5,465 bases of DNA from Candidatus Jordarchaeia archaeon (GCA_018383835.1 JAHAWR010000060.1:3577-9041), one strand, 5' to 3'; counted from the first letter of the stretch, positions 1 through 5,344 are shown. The notes: a model not told the origin generated them from the sequence alone. Numbers and translations: made by a program.

Positions 1-503
1 TCCAGAGGATTAAATGGCTTGAAGCCGCGGGTCAGAAAACGCTGATACTCCAGACGCACTCCCCTCACCAGACGAAAATCAAACATACTTATCATAACAG
101 TCGCAACTTTAACTATTAAGATTAACCACCGGGAACCAGTCATCCTTTGAGGAGCGGCGGGTATGCAGGCGACGCTGGTGTCCAGTATGCTTCTAGCAAT
201 GCTACTAAATTTTCTAATGGCGCGGCATGCTTCTCACTCATGCATTTACAATATGTGTTAGCAAGAAAGCCTGCAACTTCTGGAGTTTTGACTACAATTA
301 GGAGAACCAGAGGGGTTGCAAGAGATGTAAGTGATGAACGCGGATGTGGTGGGAGCATTGAGCATAGGGAAAGAAGTGTATGTGGAGATAATTCCGAGTC
401 CCGTGGTAGGGATAACTTGCTGGTGGCACAGCTATTGTTTCTAAGGTGGATTGTAGCGTATGGAGGTGTAAGATAGTCTTTCATAGCACCACAGATGAAC
501 CTA
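1..503. other. No recognisable gene; short conflicting open frames on both strands
   Basis: I recognise no gene in this stretch. On the plus strand a frame open from the window edge (3-119) ends in TAA at 117-119; its start, QRIKWLEAAGQKTLILQTHS, has plausible codon use and could be the C-terminus of a gene lying upstream. On the minus strand an ATG at 143-141 opens a frame to the left edge (MTGSRWLILIVKVATVMISM at its start, hydrophobic). That ATG overlaps in an ATGA arrangement the stop of another minus-strand frame at 140-484. The 140-484 frame has no recognisable domain, and the plus strand is open across almost the same stretch (147-476), as expected of chance frames or of a decayed gene. 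At most one of these readings can be real, and none is supported by a strong promoter or ribosome binding site. Confidence 0.4.
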
Positions 504-992
504 TTAGAAGCAAGAATTCTCCGGCTTTAGTCGTGGAGAGTACCAACTGTGCTGAGCTTTGTATTTCTCCGCTAGCTCAATTAGTGTCACCATAGACCAG
601 TAGAAGTTTTCTTTCAATACTGGGTAATATCTTTTTATAAGCTTGTCTACTTCCTCTGGGAACTTGTCTCCGAGCTCCTCCACCCTGGAGAGCAGTTTAG
701 CTATGCCACTTTCCATGTGCTGGATGGTTGTTTCAATATAGAAAGACTTGAGCATTGTCGCCCGCTTATTGCCCGCTAACCGGTACTTGCCTTCCTTGTC
801 CTCCTCCACAAGACCCACGGCTGCGAGCTTCTTGAGAACCCGCGTAGCCGAAGCTTCGTCAACGGACGCTCTATCCGAAAGCTCGCCGACGCTCAGCTTC
901 CCCCATAACGCAAGCGCCTCCAGCACCCTCTGAGACTCGATGCTACCAAGGGCTTCAAGAGTCAAGTCACATACATCCACATGCCACACCAA
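504..992 (-). CDS. Winged-helix (ArsR/MarR-like) transcriptional regulator
   Basis: This encodes a small DNA-binding protein of up to 162 residues. Residues about 17-75 fit a winged helix-turn-helix: a first helix around QRVLEALALW, a turn and helix (LSVGELSDRASV, then DEASATRVLKKLAAVGLV) and a wing ending in EEDKEGKYRLA. Residues about 80-148 are predicted helical and could form a dimerisation or ligand-sensing domain (FYIETTIQHMESGIAKLL, then VDKLIKRYYPVLKENFYWSM). The start is uncertain: the longest frame begins with TTG at 992, but GTG at 980 has a GGTG six bases upstream and begins right before the predicted first helix, giving 158 residues. It lies 83 nt downstream of the monooxygenase gene on the same strand, so it may be co-transcribed and may regulate it. 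A perfect 12-bp palindrome sits in the gap. The family is recognised by fold pattern only; the ligand is unknown. Confidence 0.82.
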   Translation of the reverse strand: MVWHVDVCDLTLEALGSIESQRVLEALALWGKLSVGELSDRASVDEASATRVLKKLAAVGLVEEDKEGKYRLAGNKRATMLKSFYIETTIQHMESGIAKLLSRVEELGDKFPEEVDKLIKRYYPVLKENFYWSMVTLIELAEKYKAQHSWYSPRLKPENSCF

Positions 993-1022
993 CTAAAGGG
1001 AACTGGAGTTCGAGGAAAAAAG

Positions 1023-1034
1023 TGTTTCGAAACA
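1023..1034. promoter_or_regulatory. 12-bp perfect palindrome TGTTTCGAAACA, possible operator
   Basis: TGTTTCGAAACA reads identically on both strands. It lies about 31 bases upstream of the longest start of the winged-helix regulator gene, next to an A-run (1015-1021) that reads as a T-run on the minus strand. Position and symmetry fit an operator for a dimeric regulator, perhaps autoregulation. The T-run could instead end transcripts of the monooxygenase gene. Function is inferred. Confidence 0.3.
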
Positions 1035-1075
1035 AAAGCCAGCAAAACTCAGATAAAGTAAAGGTGGTTTGGGGG

Positions 1076-2089
1076 CTAAGCCACGTACTTGCGTAGGCCC
1101 TTAATTATTGACTCAGCTTCCTTCACTATGCTTTCTATGACTTCCTTTACAGTTGGGATGTTCTTAATGTTTCCGCAGGACTGGCCGCAGAGGACTGGCC
1201 CGTTCTCTATGTCGCCCTTGTAGACCAGCTCGTACTTCTTCATGTCCTCAGCCATTTCCTCAGGTGTTATCTGGGCCTCCCTAGCCTTCATTTCCTCTTT
1301 AGTCATAACATGCGGGTGTGTCTCCGTATACTTGTTCCTGAGTAGCCTTATCGGGCCGAAGGCGCCCGTGGTAACCACAGTGTCCCTGTCCTGTGAACGT
1401 ATCACGAAGTCCTTGTAGGCGGGGTGAAACTCGCACTCCTTCGTGGCGATGAAGCGCGTCCCCATTTGGACTCCTACGGCGCCCATGGCTAGCGCCGCCG
1501 CCAGTCCCTTGCCGTCGCTGAAGCCGCCGCACGCAACGACTGGCTTGCTGCAGTTGTTAACCACCTCGGGAATGAGAACCAGTGTTGTTACGCCCTCGTA
1601 GCTCTGGTGTCCTCCTCCCTCGTATCCTGTGGCGATTATTCCGTCGCAGAGCTTGTCAACCTTCATGGCGTGATAGAGTGTCGGAGCCACATGGAAGTGT
1701 ATTAGGTCTGGGTCCTTCTGCTTGAGGAACTTAGCTGGGGGGTCGGGGTTACCCGCGGAAGTTATCACCAGCTTCAGCCTCTCTCTCAACTCCGGGTCTT
1801 TGGCGCGCATGTTGACTATCAGCTCCAAGAGGGCGGGTGCATCAACTTGGATTCTCGCAACTCTTATGTTAACACCGAACGGACCATCACAGTTTTCCTT
1901 AACCTCGAGGATGTTCTTCTCCATGTCCTTCACTGGGTCGACGCCGAAAAGGTTCGTGTGGGAGATTATTCCCAAGGCTCCAGCGTTCGTCACTGCTATT
2001 GCAAGTTTCGTCGTGTAGAAGGGCCCCATCGGGGCCTGGATTATGGGGTGCTTTATTCCCAACATTTCACATAAGGGAGTCTTGAGCAA
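1076..2089 (-). CDS. Nitronate monooxygenase / 2-nitropropane dioxygenase family flavoprotein
   Basis: This is a 337-residue, apparently complete TIM-barrel flavoenzyme of the nitronate monooxygenase (2-nitropropane dioxygenase, also FabK-like) family. Family members oxidise nitronates or reduce enoyl thioesters using FMN in the cytoplasm. Visible signatures are HPIIQAPMG near the N-terminus (14-22), FGVNIRV (71-77), YEGGGHQSYE (156-165) carrying the His usually assigned to catalysis, and the FMN-phosphate region VVACGGFSDGKGLAAALAMG (184-203) followed by VGVQMGTRFIAT. The C-terminus has CGQSCGNIKN (301-310), also common in this family. The start is TTG at 2089, chosen because a GGAGG motif lies 7 bases upstream and the MLKTPLCEMLGIKHP N-terminus matches where such proteins begin. 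The true substrate cannot be read from sequence; in archaea these proteins are mostly uncharacterised. The winged-helix regulator follows on the same strand, and an Lrp-like regulator lies upstream. Confidence 0.92.
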   Translation of the reverse strand: MLKTPLCEMLGIKHPIIQAPMGPFYTTKLAIAVTNAGALGIISHTNLFGVDPVKDMEKNILEVKENCDGPFGVNIRVARIQVDAPALLELIVNMRAKDPELRERLKLVITSAGNPDPPAKFLKQKDPDLIHFHVAPTLYHAMKVDKLCDGIIATGYEGGGHQSYEGVTTLVLIPEVVNNCSKPVVACGGFSDGKGLAAALAMGAVGVQMGTRFIATKECEFHPAYKDFVIRSQDRDTVVTTGAFGPIRLLRNKYTETHPHVMTKEEMKAREAQITPEEMAEDMKKYELVYKGDIENGPVLCGQSCGNIKNIPTVKEVIESIVKEAESIIKGLRKYVA

Positions 2090-2094
2090 AACGC

Positions 2095-2103
2095 TCCCTC
2101 CTC
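2095..2103 (-). promoter_or_regulatory. Ribosome binding site deciding a TTG start
   Basis: On the minus strand this reads GAGGAGGGA. The GGAGG core ends 7 bases before TTG at 2089-2087, which supports the non-ATG start of the monooxygenase over the in-frame ATG at codon 9. Confidence 0.7.
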
Positions 2104-2114
2104 AATTACTAATA

Positions 2115-2164
2115 TTAATTCACTAAGCTCAGGAAGACTTTAATTCACTAAGCTCAGGAAGACT
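2115..2164. repeat. Perfect tandem duplication, 2 x 25 bp
   Basis: Copies at 2115-2139 and 2140-2164 are identical over 25 bases (starting TTAATTCACTAAG and ending CTCAGGAAGACT) and directly abut; flanking bases differ. Each copy carries an imperfect palindrome, CTAAGCTCAG, at 2123-2132 and 2148-2157, so the two centres are 25 bp apart. The repeat lies between the TATA-like box and the ribosome binding site of the monooxygenase gene and should cover its transcription start. It could be a doubled operator or a recent replication-slippage duplication. Confidence 0.9.
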
Positions 2165-2167
2165 ACT

Positions 2168-2186
2168 GCTTAAAAAGGTTTTCTTT
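2168..2186 (-). promoter_or_regulatory. Archaeal BRE/TATA promoter of the monooxygenase gene
   Basis: On the minus strand this reads AAAGAAAACCTTTTTAAGC: a purine-rich BRE-like stretch followed by a CTTTTTAA TATA-type box. At the usual archaeal spacing of about 25 bases, transcription would start near 2148, inside the second copy of the tandem repeat, giving a leader of about 60 nt. Confidence 0.55.
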
Positions 2187-2223
2187 TCCGTTGCCCGTGT
2201 TACGACGAGATAAAATTTTTAGG

Positions 2224-2237
2224 AAAAATTAAAAAAC
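2224..2237 (-). terminator. T-tract, possible terminator of the Lrp-like gene
   Basis: On the minus strand this reads GTTTTTTAATTTTT, a T-rich tract of the kind that ends archaeal transcripts, about 90 nt after the stop of the Lrp-like gene. A small stem at 2293-2305 (GACTT, loop CGC, AAGTC) lies between them. The tract could instead be part of the A/T-rich upstream region of the monooxygenase promoter. Confidence 0.35.
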
Positions 2238-2326
2238 ATCAAACTTTCATGACCCACTAGAAAGGGCACTTGGAAGGGGCTCTGCTGCTAGGGACTTCGC
2301 AAGTCTAATAGGCGAGATAACAAATT

Positions 2327-3029
2327 CTAGGAGGAATAGCCGGAAATTATCTGTCTTATTGTTTCTCTGAGCTTATTACCGTTTACTATTTGTTCAAATT
2401 TAGTCATTTCATGGTTCAACTTTTTTAGAATAAAGATGGTTTTTTCCTTGTAATTTATACTTGCCTCTGGTCTTTTCTTGGTTTTAGCGCAACTGTAAAC
2501 GTGGGCGCCAGAGTTTTCATAGGTAAGAGTGCGGAAAGAGAAGTCCTTATAGATGGAGTCCTTCCTTGTCAGAGGGACTATGAAAAAATGTAGCTTGTCG
2601 AGCTTGGGCTGCGATGAACGCCTCAGAAAGTCGATGAAAGAAGAAAAATCAGCGAAGTCCTTGTGAAGAGACACGACTAGGTTGGTGGCTAATCCCTCGC
2701 CAGCCGAGCAAAAAAGTATGTTTGACATCCTCGCAAGCCACTCCCTCCCAATTAGGAGTTCGTCCTCACTTGGATACTCCCTCCAACTCAAAAAAGTGAA
2801 CGCACAAATTTCGTATCCCATTTTAGTTAAGTCAGGGATGACAGTGTACTCTTTAATTAATCTCTCTTTCCAACTCCTTTCTTCTTCGGTAAACAGTTGC
2901 GCGCGTGCAACCTATAACTTTGGAGAGTTCCTTGTCGCTTCTCCTTGAACACTTAATTAGTTCAAATAGAAGACGCTGCCTCACTTCTTCTCTTCGTCCT
3001 TTTCTGGATTTATTAGAGCAAGACGCCAT
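2327..3029 (-). pseudogene. Lrp/AsnC-family transcriptional regulator, frameshifted between its two domains
   Basis: Two minus-strand frames together form one archaeal Lrp-like regulator of about 234 residues. The first (3029 to stop at 2853) carries the helix-turn-helix: RREEVRQRLLFELIKCSRRS, then DKELSKVIGCTRATVYRRRKELERE. The second starts without its own ribosome binding site; read upstream of its ATG at 2821 it continues as LIKEYTVIPDLTKMGYEICA, the linker and first strand of the Lrp effector domain. In the family these join as ...EREGLIKEYTVIPD..., so the break at about 2858-2865 fits loss of two bases (a GG that would restore EGL) or gain of one. It lies in a GAGAGA run, prone to slippage or base-calling error. 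The start at 3029 is chosen over an upstream ATG at 3119 because GGAGG lies 4 bases before it and a TATA-like box falls inside the longer version. The C-terminal 60 residues are basic and unrecognised. It may be inactive, an assembly error, or less likely recoded. Confidence 0.8.
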
Positions 3030-3033
3030 GACG

Positions 3034-3047
3034 CCTCCTACCTCCTC
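3034..3047 (-). promoter_or_regulatory. Double ribosome binding site of the Lrp-like gene
   Basis: The minus strand reads GAGGAGGTAGGAGG, two overlapping Shine-Dalgarno-type motifs just before the ATG at 3029. It fixes the start of the DNA-binding domain frame. Confidence 0.65.
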
Positions 3048-3075
3048 TCCACACGTGTTTAAAATCCAGTTAAGC

Positions 3076-3090
3076 GAAATATATTTTATG
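3076..3090 (-). promoter_or_regulatory. TATA-like box of the Lrp-like gene
   Basis: The minus strand reads CATAAAATATATTTC. At archaeal spacing it would place the transcription start near 3055-3060, giving a leader of about 30 nt that includes the double ribosome binding site. This argues against translation from the ATG at 3119. Confidence 0.45.
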
Positions 3091-3179
3091 TCGCAAACGA
3101 CCGTGACTGCATTCTCCATTAACCACCACCCTCCCTAATGAACGGATAACCCCATACAGAACCTAAAGTTCTTAGGGAC

Positions 3180-3216
3180 AATCCGATTCTTTGCTTCTCT
3201 GATAAGAAGTCGGATT
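3180..3216. repeat. Inverted repeat (12-bp stem, 12-nt loop) in the divergent intergenic region
   Basis: AATCCGATTCTT (3180-3191) pairs with AAGAAGTCGGATT (3204-3216) with one bulged base and a 12-nt loop. It lies upstream of both the Lrp-like gene (minus) and the Cys-rich gene (plus). It could be a regulator binding site or an RNA hairpin; no U-tract follows closely on either strand, so a terminator role is not obvious. Confidence 0.6.
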
Positions 3217-3299
3217 ATTCAACCCTTCTGTAGTGATACAACAATAAGCCTCATGCCAAATTACCAAAGAAAAAAACGTTTACTGAATTAGGTAATCGG

Positions 3300-3335
3300 G
3301 TAGCATCAAAGATGTCTAAAGCTTATAGATGCTAC
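3300..3335. repeat. Inverted repeat (8-bp arms) upstream of the Cys-rich gene
   Basis: GTAGCATC (3300-3307) and GATGCTAC (3328-3335) are perfect inverted copies separated by 20 bases; inside, CATC-AAA-GATG offers an alternative small hairpin. It sits just upstream of the A/T-rich promoter region of the gene at 3450. A second weaker pair, ATTACC/GGTAAT, is at 3260-3265 and 3291-3296. Apart from these, the two promoter regions and the hairpin at 3180, I see nothing gene-like in 3120-3449 besides a 13-codon frame at 3412. Confidence 0.5.
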
Positions 3336-3353
3336 AAAACTCTAATTTTTGGA

Positions 3354-3381
3354 TGTTTAAATATCAGTAAAAGTTTATATT
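3354..3381 (+). promoter_or_regulatory. A/T-rich TATA-type promoter region of the Cys-rich gene
   Basis: Two TATA-like candidates lie here: TTTAAATA (3356-3363) and GTTTATAT (3373-3380), the latter preceded by the purine-rich CAGTAAAA. The second would start transcription near 3400 and give a leader of about 50 nt, containing the ribosome binding site GGAAGGTGA that ends 5 bases before ATG 3450. Confidence 0.45.
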
Positions 3382-3449
3382 TCAATTTTTCAAAATGTAG
3401 AATCTTGTGCAATGGCCTCGCTTTCTCTTCTTGAAAGGAAGGTGAAAGA

Positions 3450-4151
3450 ATGAGTATTCCGGAAAGGTTTAAGGAGGCGGGTTTTAAAATTCTAGGAGGT
3501 GGGCCGCCGGATCCTGAAACCCTAATTAAGGTGCTCATTGGTGGAATAAGAGACAATGAGGAGATTTACGGCCCACTTTTTTCTAAAAAAGCCATAGAGT
3601 ATGCGCTAAAGTTTATTTCTAGTAAAACCGGTGAGAGCGCGCCTAGCAGCATAGAAACCTTAGAGCAGCTGGCAGGATATTTAGTATCAAGTATTCGGAA
3701 GTATCCTAGGCCGTATTGTGCCCTGCTGTACGCCGAGATTAGGGCTGAGGTCGAGCTTCAAGGCGAGATCGGGGCCGCAATTCAGATAAGCGAGATTAAA
3801 TGGGCTAAAAGATTCACGGAAGCCGCGAAAAAAGATGTAAAAAACGACATAGAAAAAATTCTTCTAGATTTGAACAAAATGACGAGAGATTTGAAGGTTA
3901 GTTCTGACGATGAAAGCGGCTACAGGGTTAATGATGATGGAACACTGGACATGGTATTTACAAACTGTTATTTTAAAGACGTGTGTGAGCAGGCGTTAGC
4001 TGAAGGCCTTAAGAGAACTGACGGGAGAAAATATTGCCCAGCCTCCTCTGGGATCTGCCGGTATTTCAGGAGCATCACAGGCTACGAGTGGGACTATGAC
4101 CTCCTAGAATTTAACAAGCCCTACTGCACCTCAAAGATCTACATGTTTTGA
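3450..4151 (+). CDS. Cysteine-rich protein of unknown function next to an MtrH-like gene
   Basis: This encodes a 233-residue soluble protein with no signal peptide or membrane segment. The ATG is supported by GGAAGGTGA just upstream. The N-terminal two thirds are predicted mostly helical (about 22-150) with one Cys (C90) and a charged segment WAKRFTEAAKKDVKNDIEKI. The C-terminal part (about 160-233) is a compact Cys-rich module: GTLDMVFTNCYFKDVCEQAL, then KYCPASSGICRYF, then TGYEWDYDLLEFNKPYC, giving C173, C179, C196, C203 and C226. The layout (a strand ending in NCxxxxxC, a later C...C pair, an acidic/aromatic stretch, and a last NKPYC) resembles Cys-containing ligand or metal-binding modules of archaeal V4R-like, methanogen-output or amino-thiazoline-carboxylate hydrolase-like proteins. 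I cannot assign it to one. Five Cys suggest metal, Fe-S or corrinoid-related sensing. It is followed on the same strand by the MtrH-like gene, 266 nt away with its own promoter, so a link in function is inferred from adjacency alone. Confidence 0.85.
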   Translation: MSIPERFKEAGFKILGGGPPDPETLIKVLIGGIRDNEEIYGPLFSKKAIEYALKFISSKTGESAPSSIETLEQLAGYLVSSIRKYPRPYCALLYAEIRAEVELQGEIGAAIQISEIKWAKRFTEAAKKDVKNDIEKILLDLNKMTRDLKVSSDDESGYRVNDDGTLDMVFTNCYFKDVCEQALAEGLKRTDGRKYCPASSGICRYFRSITGYEWDYDLLEFNKPYCTSKIYMF

Positions 4152-4170
4152 GAGGGTTTTCTTGCAAGCG

Positions 4171-4247
4171 AGTTGATTTGAGCATCCCCATTGCTATACG
4201 CCAACCAAGCTTGTGAGTTGCCGGTGGGGTCTTAACGCTCATCAACT
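4171..4247 (+). other. Foldable 77-nt element (possible structured RNA) between the Cys-rich and MtrH-like genes
   Basis: AGTTGAT-TT-GAGC (4171-4183) pairs with GCTC-ATCAACT (4237-4247) to give 11 base pairs with a 2-nt bulge. Inside, CCCCATTG (4186-4193) pairs with CGGTGGGG (4222-4229), eight pairs including two G-U pairs that form only in plus-strand RNA. Further in, CAAC (4202-4205) can pair with GTTG (4217-4220). It begins 20 nt after the stop of the Cys-rich gene and ends about 100 nt before the mtrH-like promoter, so it is probably a 3' UTR element or a separate small RNA rather than part of the mtrH leader. It matches no RNA family I recognise. Confidence 0.45.
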
Positions 4248-4260
4248 ATTCATGGTGGAT

Positions 4261-4281
4261 CAAAAAGCGGAATATTTTTTG
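4261..4281 (+). terminator. Probable terminator of the Cys-rich gene
   Basis: CAAAAA (4261-4266) and TTTTTG (4276-4281) form an inverted repeat ending in a run of six T (4275-4280). It follows the structured element and precedes the next promoter, fitting an archaeal U-tract terminator. Confidence 0.45.
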
Positions 4282-4346
4282 CTCAAATAGAACTGAAAGA
4301 TGGAAGTGTGTCTCGTAGTTGTCAAGAATACAAATGGCATTTTGAT

Positions 4347-4364
4347 CTCAAAGTTTATTTGAGC
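4347..4364 (+). promoter_or_regulatory. Promoter of the MtrH-like gene with overlapping inverted repeat
   Basis: CTCAAA-GTTTA-TTTGAG is a perfect inverted repeat (4347-4363) whose centre is also the best TATA-like box (GTTTATTT, 4353-4360), with a CTCAAA BRE-like flank. Transcription would start near 4385, leaving a leader of about 30 nt. A dimer bound to the repeat would block TBP/TFB, suggesting repression, but this is not shown. Confidence 0.5.
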
Positions 4365-4403
4365 TTCGTCTTTTCTCTCCTTTTGTTAGGTGAAAAAGGG
4401 GAG

Positions 4404-4410
4404 TGAGGTG
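4404..4410 (+). promoter_or_regulatory. Ribosome binding site setting the start of the MtrH-like gene
   Basis: TGAGGTG lies 7 bases before ATG 4418. It overlaps a possible in-frame GTG start at 4403, which therefore is probably not used. Confidence 0.7.
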
Positions 4411-4417
4411 GGTTTTC

Positions 4418-5338
4418 ATGTTTAAGTTTGGAGTGGAGCAAAAAACGTTTACTATTGGAGGAGTTAAGGTTGGTGGGCAGCCGGGGCAATTTCCTACAGT
4501 GATGATGGGAACCATTTTCTATCATGGGGATAAGCTTGTTGAGGATGAGCGGGTGGGTCTCTTTGACAGGGCGGCTGCGGAAAAAGTATTGGATAGAGAG
4601 GGAGAGATATCTCTTAAAACAGGGAACCCGCGAATAGTTGACGTTTGCGCCTCCTACCCTCAGGCCTTCGAGAAATTTATCGATTTCGTTGCCGACGCTA
4701 CAGAGGGGCCGTTTTGCATCGACGGGACTACGGCCGACGTGAGAATAGCTGGAGCTAAATACGTAATGGAGACGGGGCTGTCCAGCCGTGTCGTTTACAA
4801 CTCGATTAGCCCGGAGGTGAGGGAGGATGAGCTTCAGGCGATCAGGGATGCTGGCATTAAATCAGCAATAATACTATTGCTTAACACTAGGAACCCGCTT
4901 ATCAGCGGGAAATTCGAGGTAATAGATGGGTTGCTGGGGAAGGTTTCAGCGGCAGGGGTGGAAAACATCCTAGTGGATGCGGCCATATTCGACATTCTGG
5001 ATCCTGGCCCCGTTTCTAAAGCGATTTACCTAGTTAAGGAGAGGTACGGTTATCCGGCAGGCTGCGGTGCGCACAACGCCGTTGACATATGGAATAAGCG
5101 TAGAAAGCTGAGCCCAAGCATTCGTTTTTCAAGCACTATCACGGCGAACATCCTTCCTGTAGTCATGGGTGCAGACTTTATGCTTTACGGCCCGATAGAG
5201 AACGCGGCGAAGATATATCCTGTAATAGCGCTCGCGGACGCTTATGTCGCGTACACCATGTGGCAGGAGCACGGTGTTAGGCCTTCAACGAACAACCACC
5301 CCTTCTATAACCTCCACAAGATAGCTGACATTTCTTAG
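4418..5338 (+). CDS. mtrH: MtrH-family methyl-tetrahydropterin:corrinoid methyltransferase
   Basis: This is a complete 306-residue protein, close to the usual length of MtrH, the methyltransferase subunit of tetrahydromethanopterin S-methyltransferase. In methanogens MtrH moves the methyl group of methyl-tetrahydromethanopterin to the corrinoid of MtrA on the cytoplasmic side. MtrH-like proteins outside that complex pass methyl groups between pterins and other corrinoid proteins. Recognised segments: MFKF start and IGGVKVGGQPGQFPTVMMG (13-31), IFYHGDKLVEDERVGLFDR (33-51), PRIVDV (71-76), PFCIDGTT (98-105), VVYNSISPEV (125-134), LLNTRNPLISGKFEVIDGLL (154-173), YPAGCGAHNAVDIWNKRRKL (212-231) and GADFMLYGPIENAAKIYPVI (251-270). 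The start at 4418 rather than GTG 4403 rests on the ribosome binding site and the family N-terminus. It has its own promoter; no mtrA-G genes are visible, so it may be a stand-alone enzyme. Direction and corrinoid partner are unknown. Confidence 0.93.
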   Translation: MFKFGVEQKTFTIGGVKVGGQPGQFPTVMMGTIFYHGDKLVEDERVGLFDRAAAEKVLDREGEISLKTGNPRIVDVCASYPQAFEKFIDFVADATEGPFCIDGTTADVRIAGAKYVMETGLSSRVVYNSISPEVREDELQAIRDAGIKSAIILLLNTRNPLISGKFEVIDGLLGKVSAAGVENILVDAAIFDILDPGPVSKAIYLVKERYGYPAGCGAHNAVDIWNKRRKLSPSIRFSSTITANILPVVMGADFMLYGPIENAAKIYPVIALADAYVAYTMWQEHGVRPSTNNHPFYNLHKIADIS

Positions 5339-5344
5339 CATTGG

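Larger units (their letters stand above)
4176..4364. repeat. Three copies of ATTTGAGC upstream of the MtrH-like gene
   Basis: The 8-mer ATTTGAGC occurs at 4176-4183 (plus), 4281-4288 (minus, read as GCTCAAAT) and 4357-4364 (plus). Pairs of copies share a ninth base. The third abuts the TATA-like box and forms an inverted repeat with CTCAAA at 4347-4352. These may be binding sites of one regulator; this is inference. Confidence 0.5.

Noticed and set aside
1299..1532. Minus-strand 77-codon frame inside the monooxygenase gene
   Set aside because: It is an Arg/Gly-rich out-of-frame shadow of a well-supported gene, with no independent signals.
1722..2074. Plus-strand frames opposite the monooxygenase gene
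   Set aside because: They are antisense shadows of the conserved FMN-enzyme N-terminal half, with low-complexity Ser/Leu-rich products.
2115..2164. CRISPR array
   Set aside because: The two 25-bp copies abut with no spacer and there are only two.
3030..3119. N-terminal extension of the Lrp-like gene from ATG 3119
   Set aside because: The extra 30 residues do not resemble the family, a TATA-like box lies inside, and a strong double ribosome binding site precedes ATG 3029.
2682..3138. Plus-strand frames opposite the Lrp-like gene
   Set aside because: They are antisense to recognisable Lrp domains and lack ribosome binding sites and family resemblance.
4171..4247. tRNA: 77 nt with a 7-bp acceptor-like closing stem (AGTTGAT/ATCAACT)
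   Set aside because: There is no T-arm with a GTTCRAATC-type loop, and the GAGC that would start a D-stem pairs with bases next to the 3' arm instead. No anticodon arm can be drawn.
4403..4417. GTG start five codons upstream for the MtrH-like gene
   Set aside because: It overlaps the ribosome binding site, and MtrH proteins usually begin with an MFKF-type N-terminus, matching ATG 4418.
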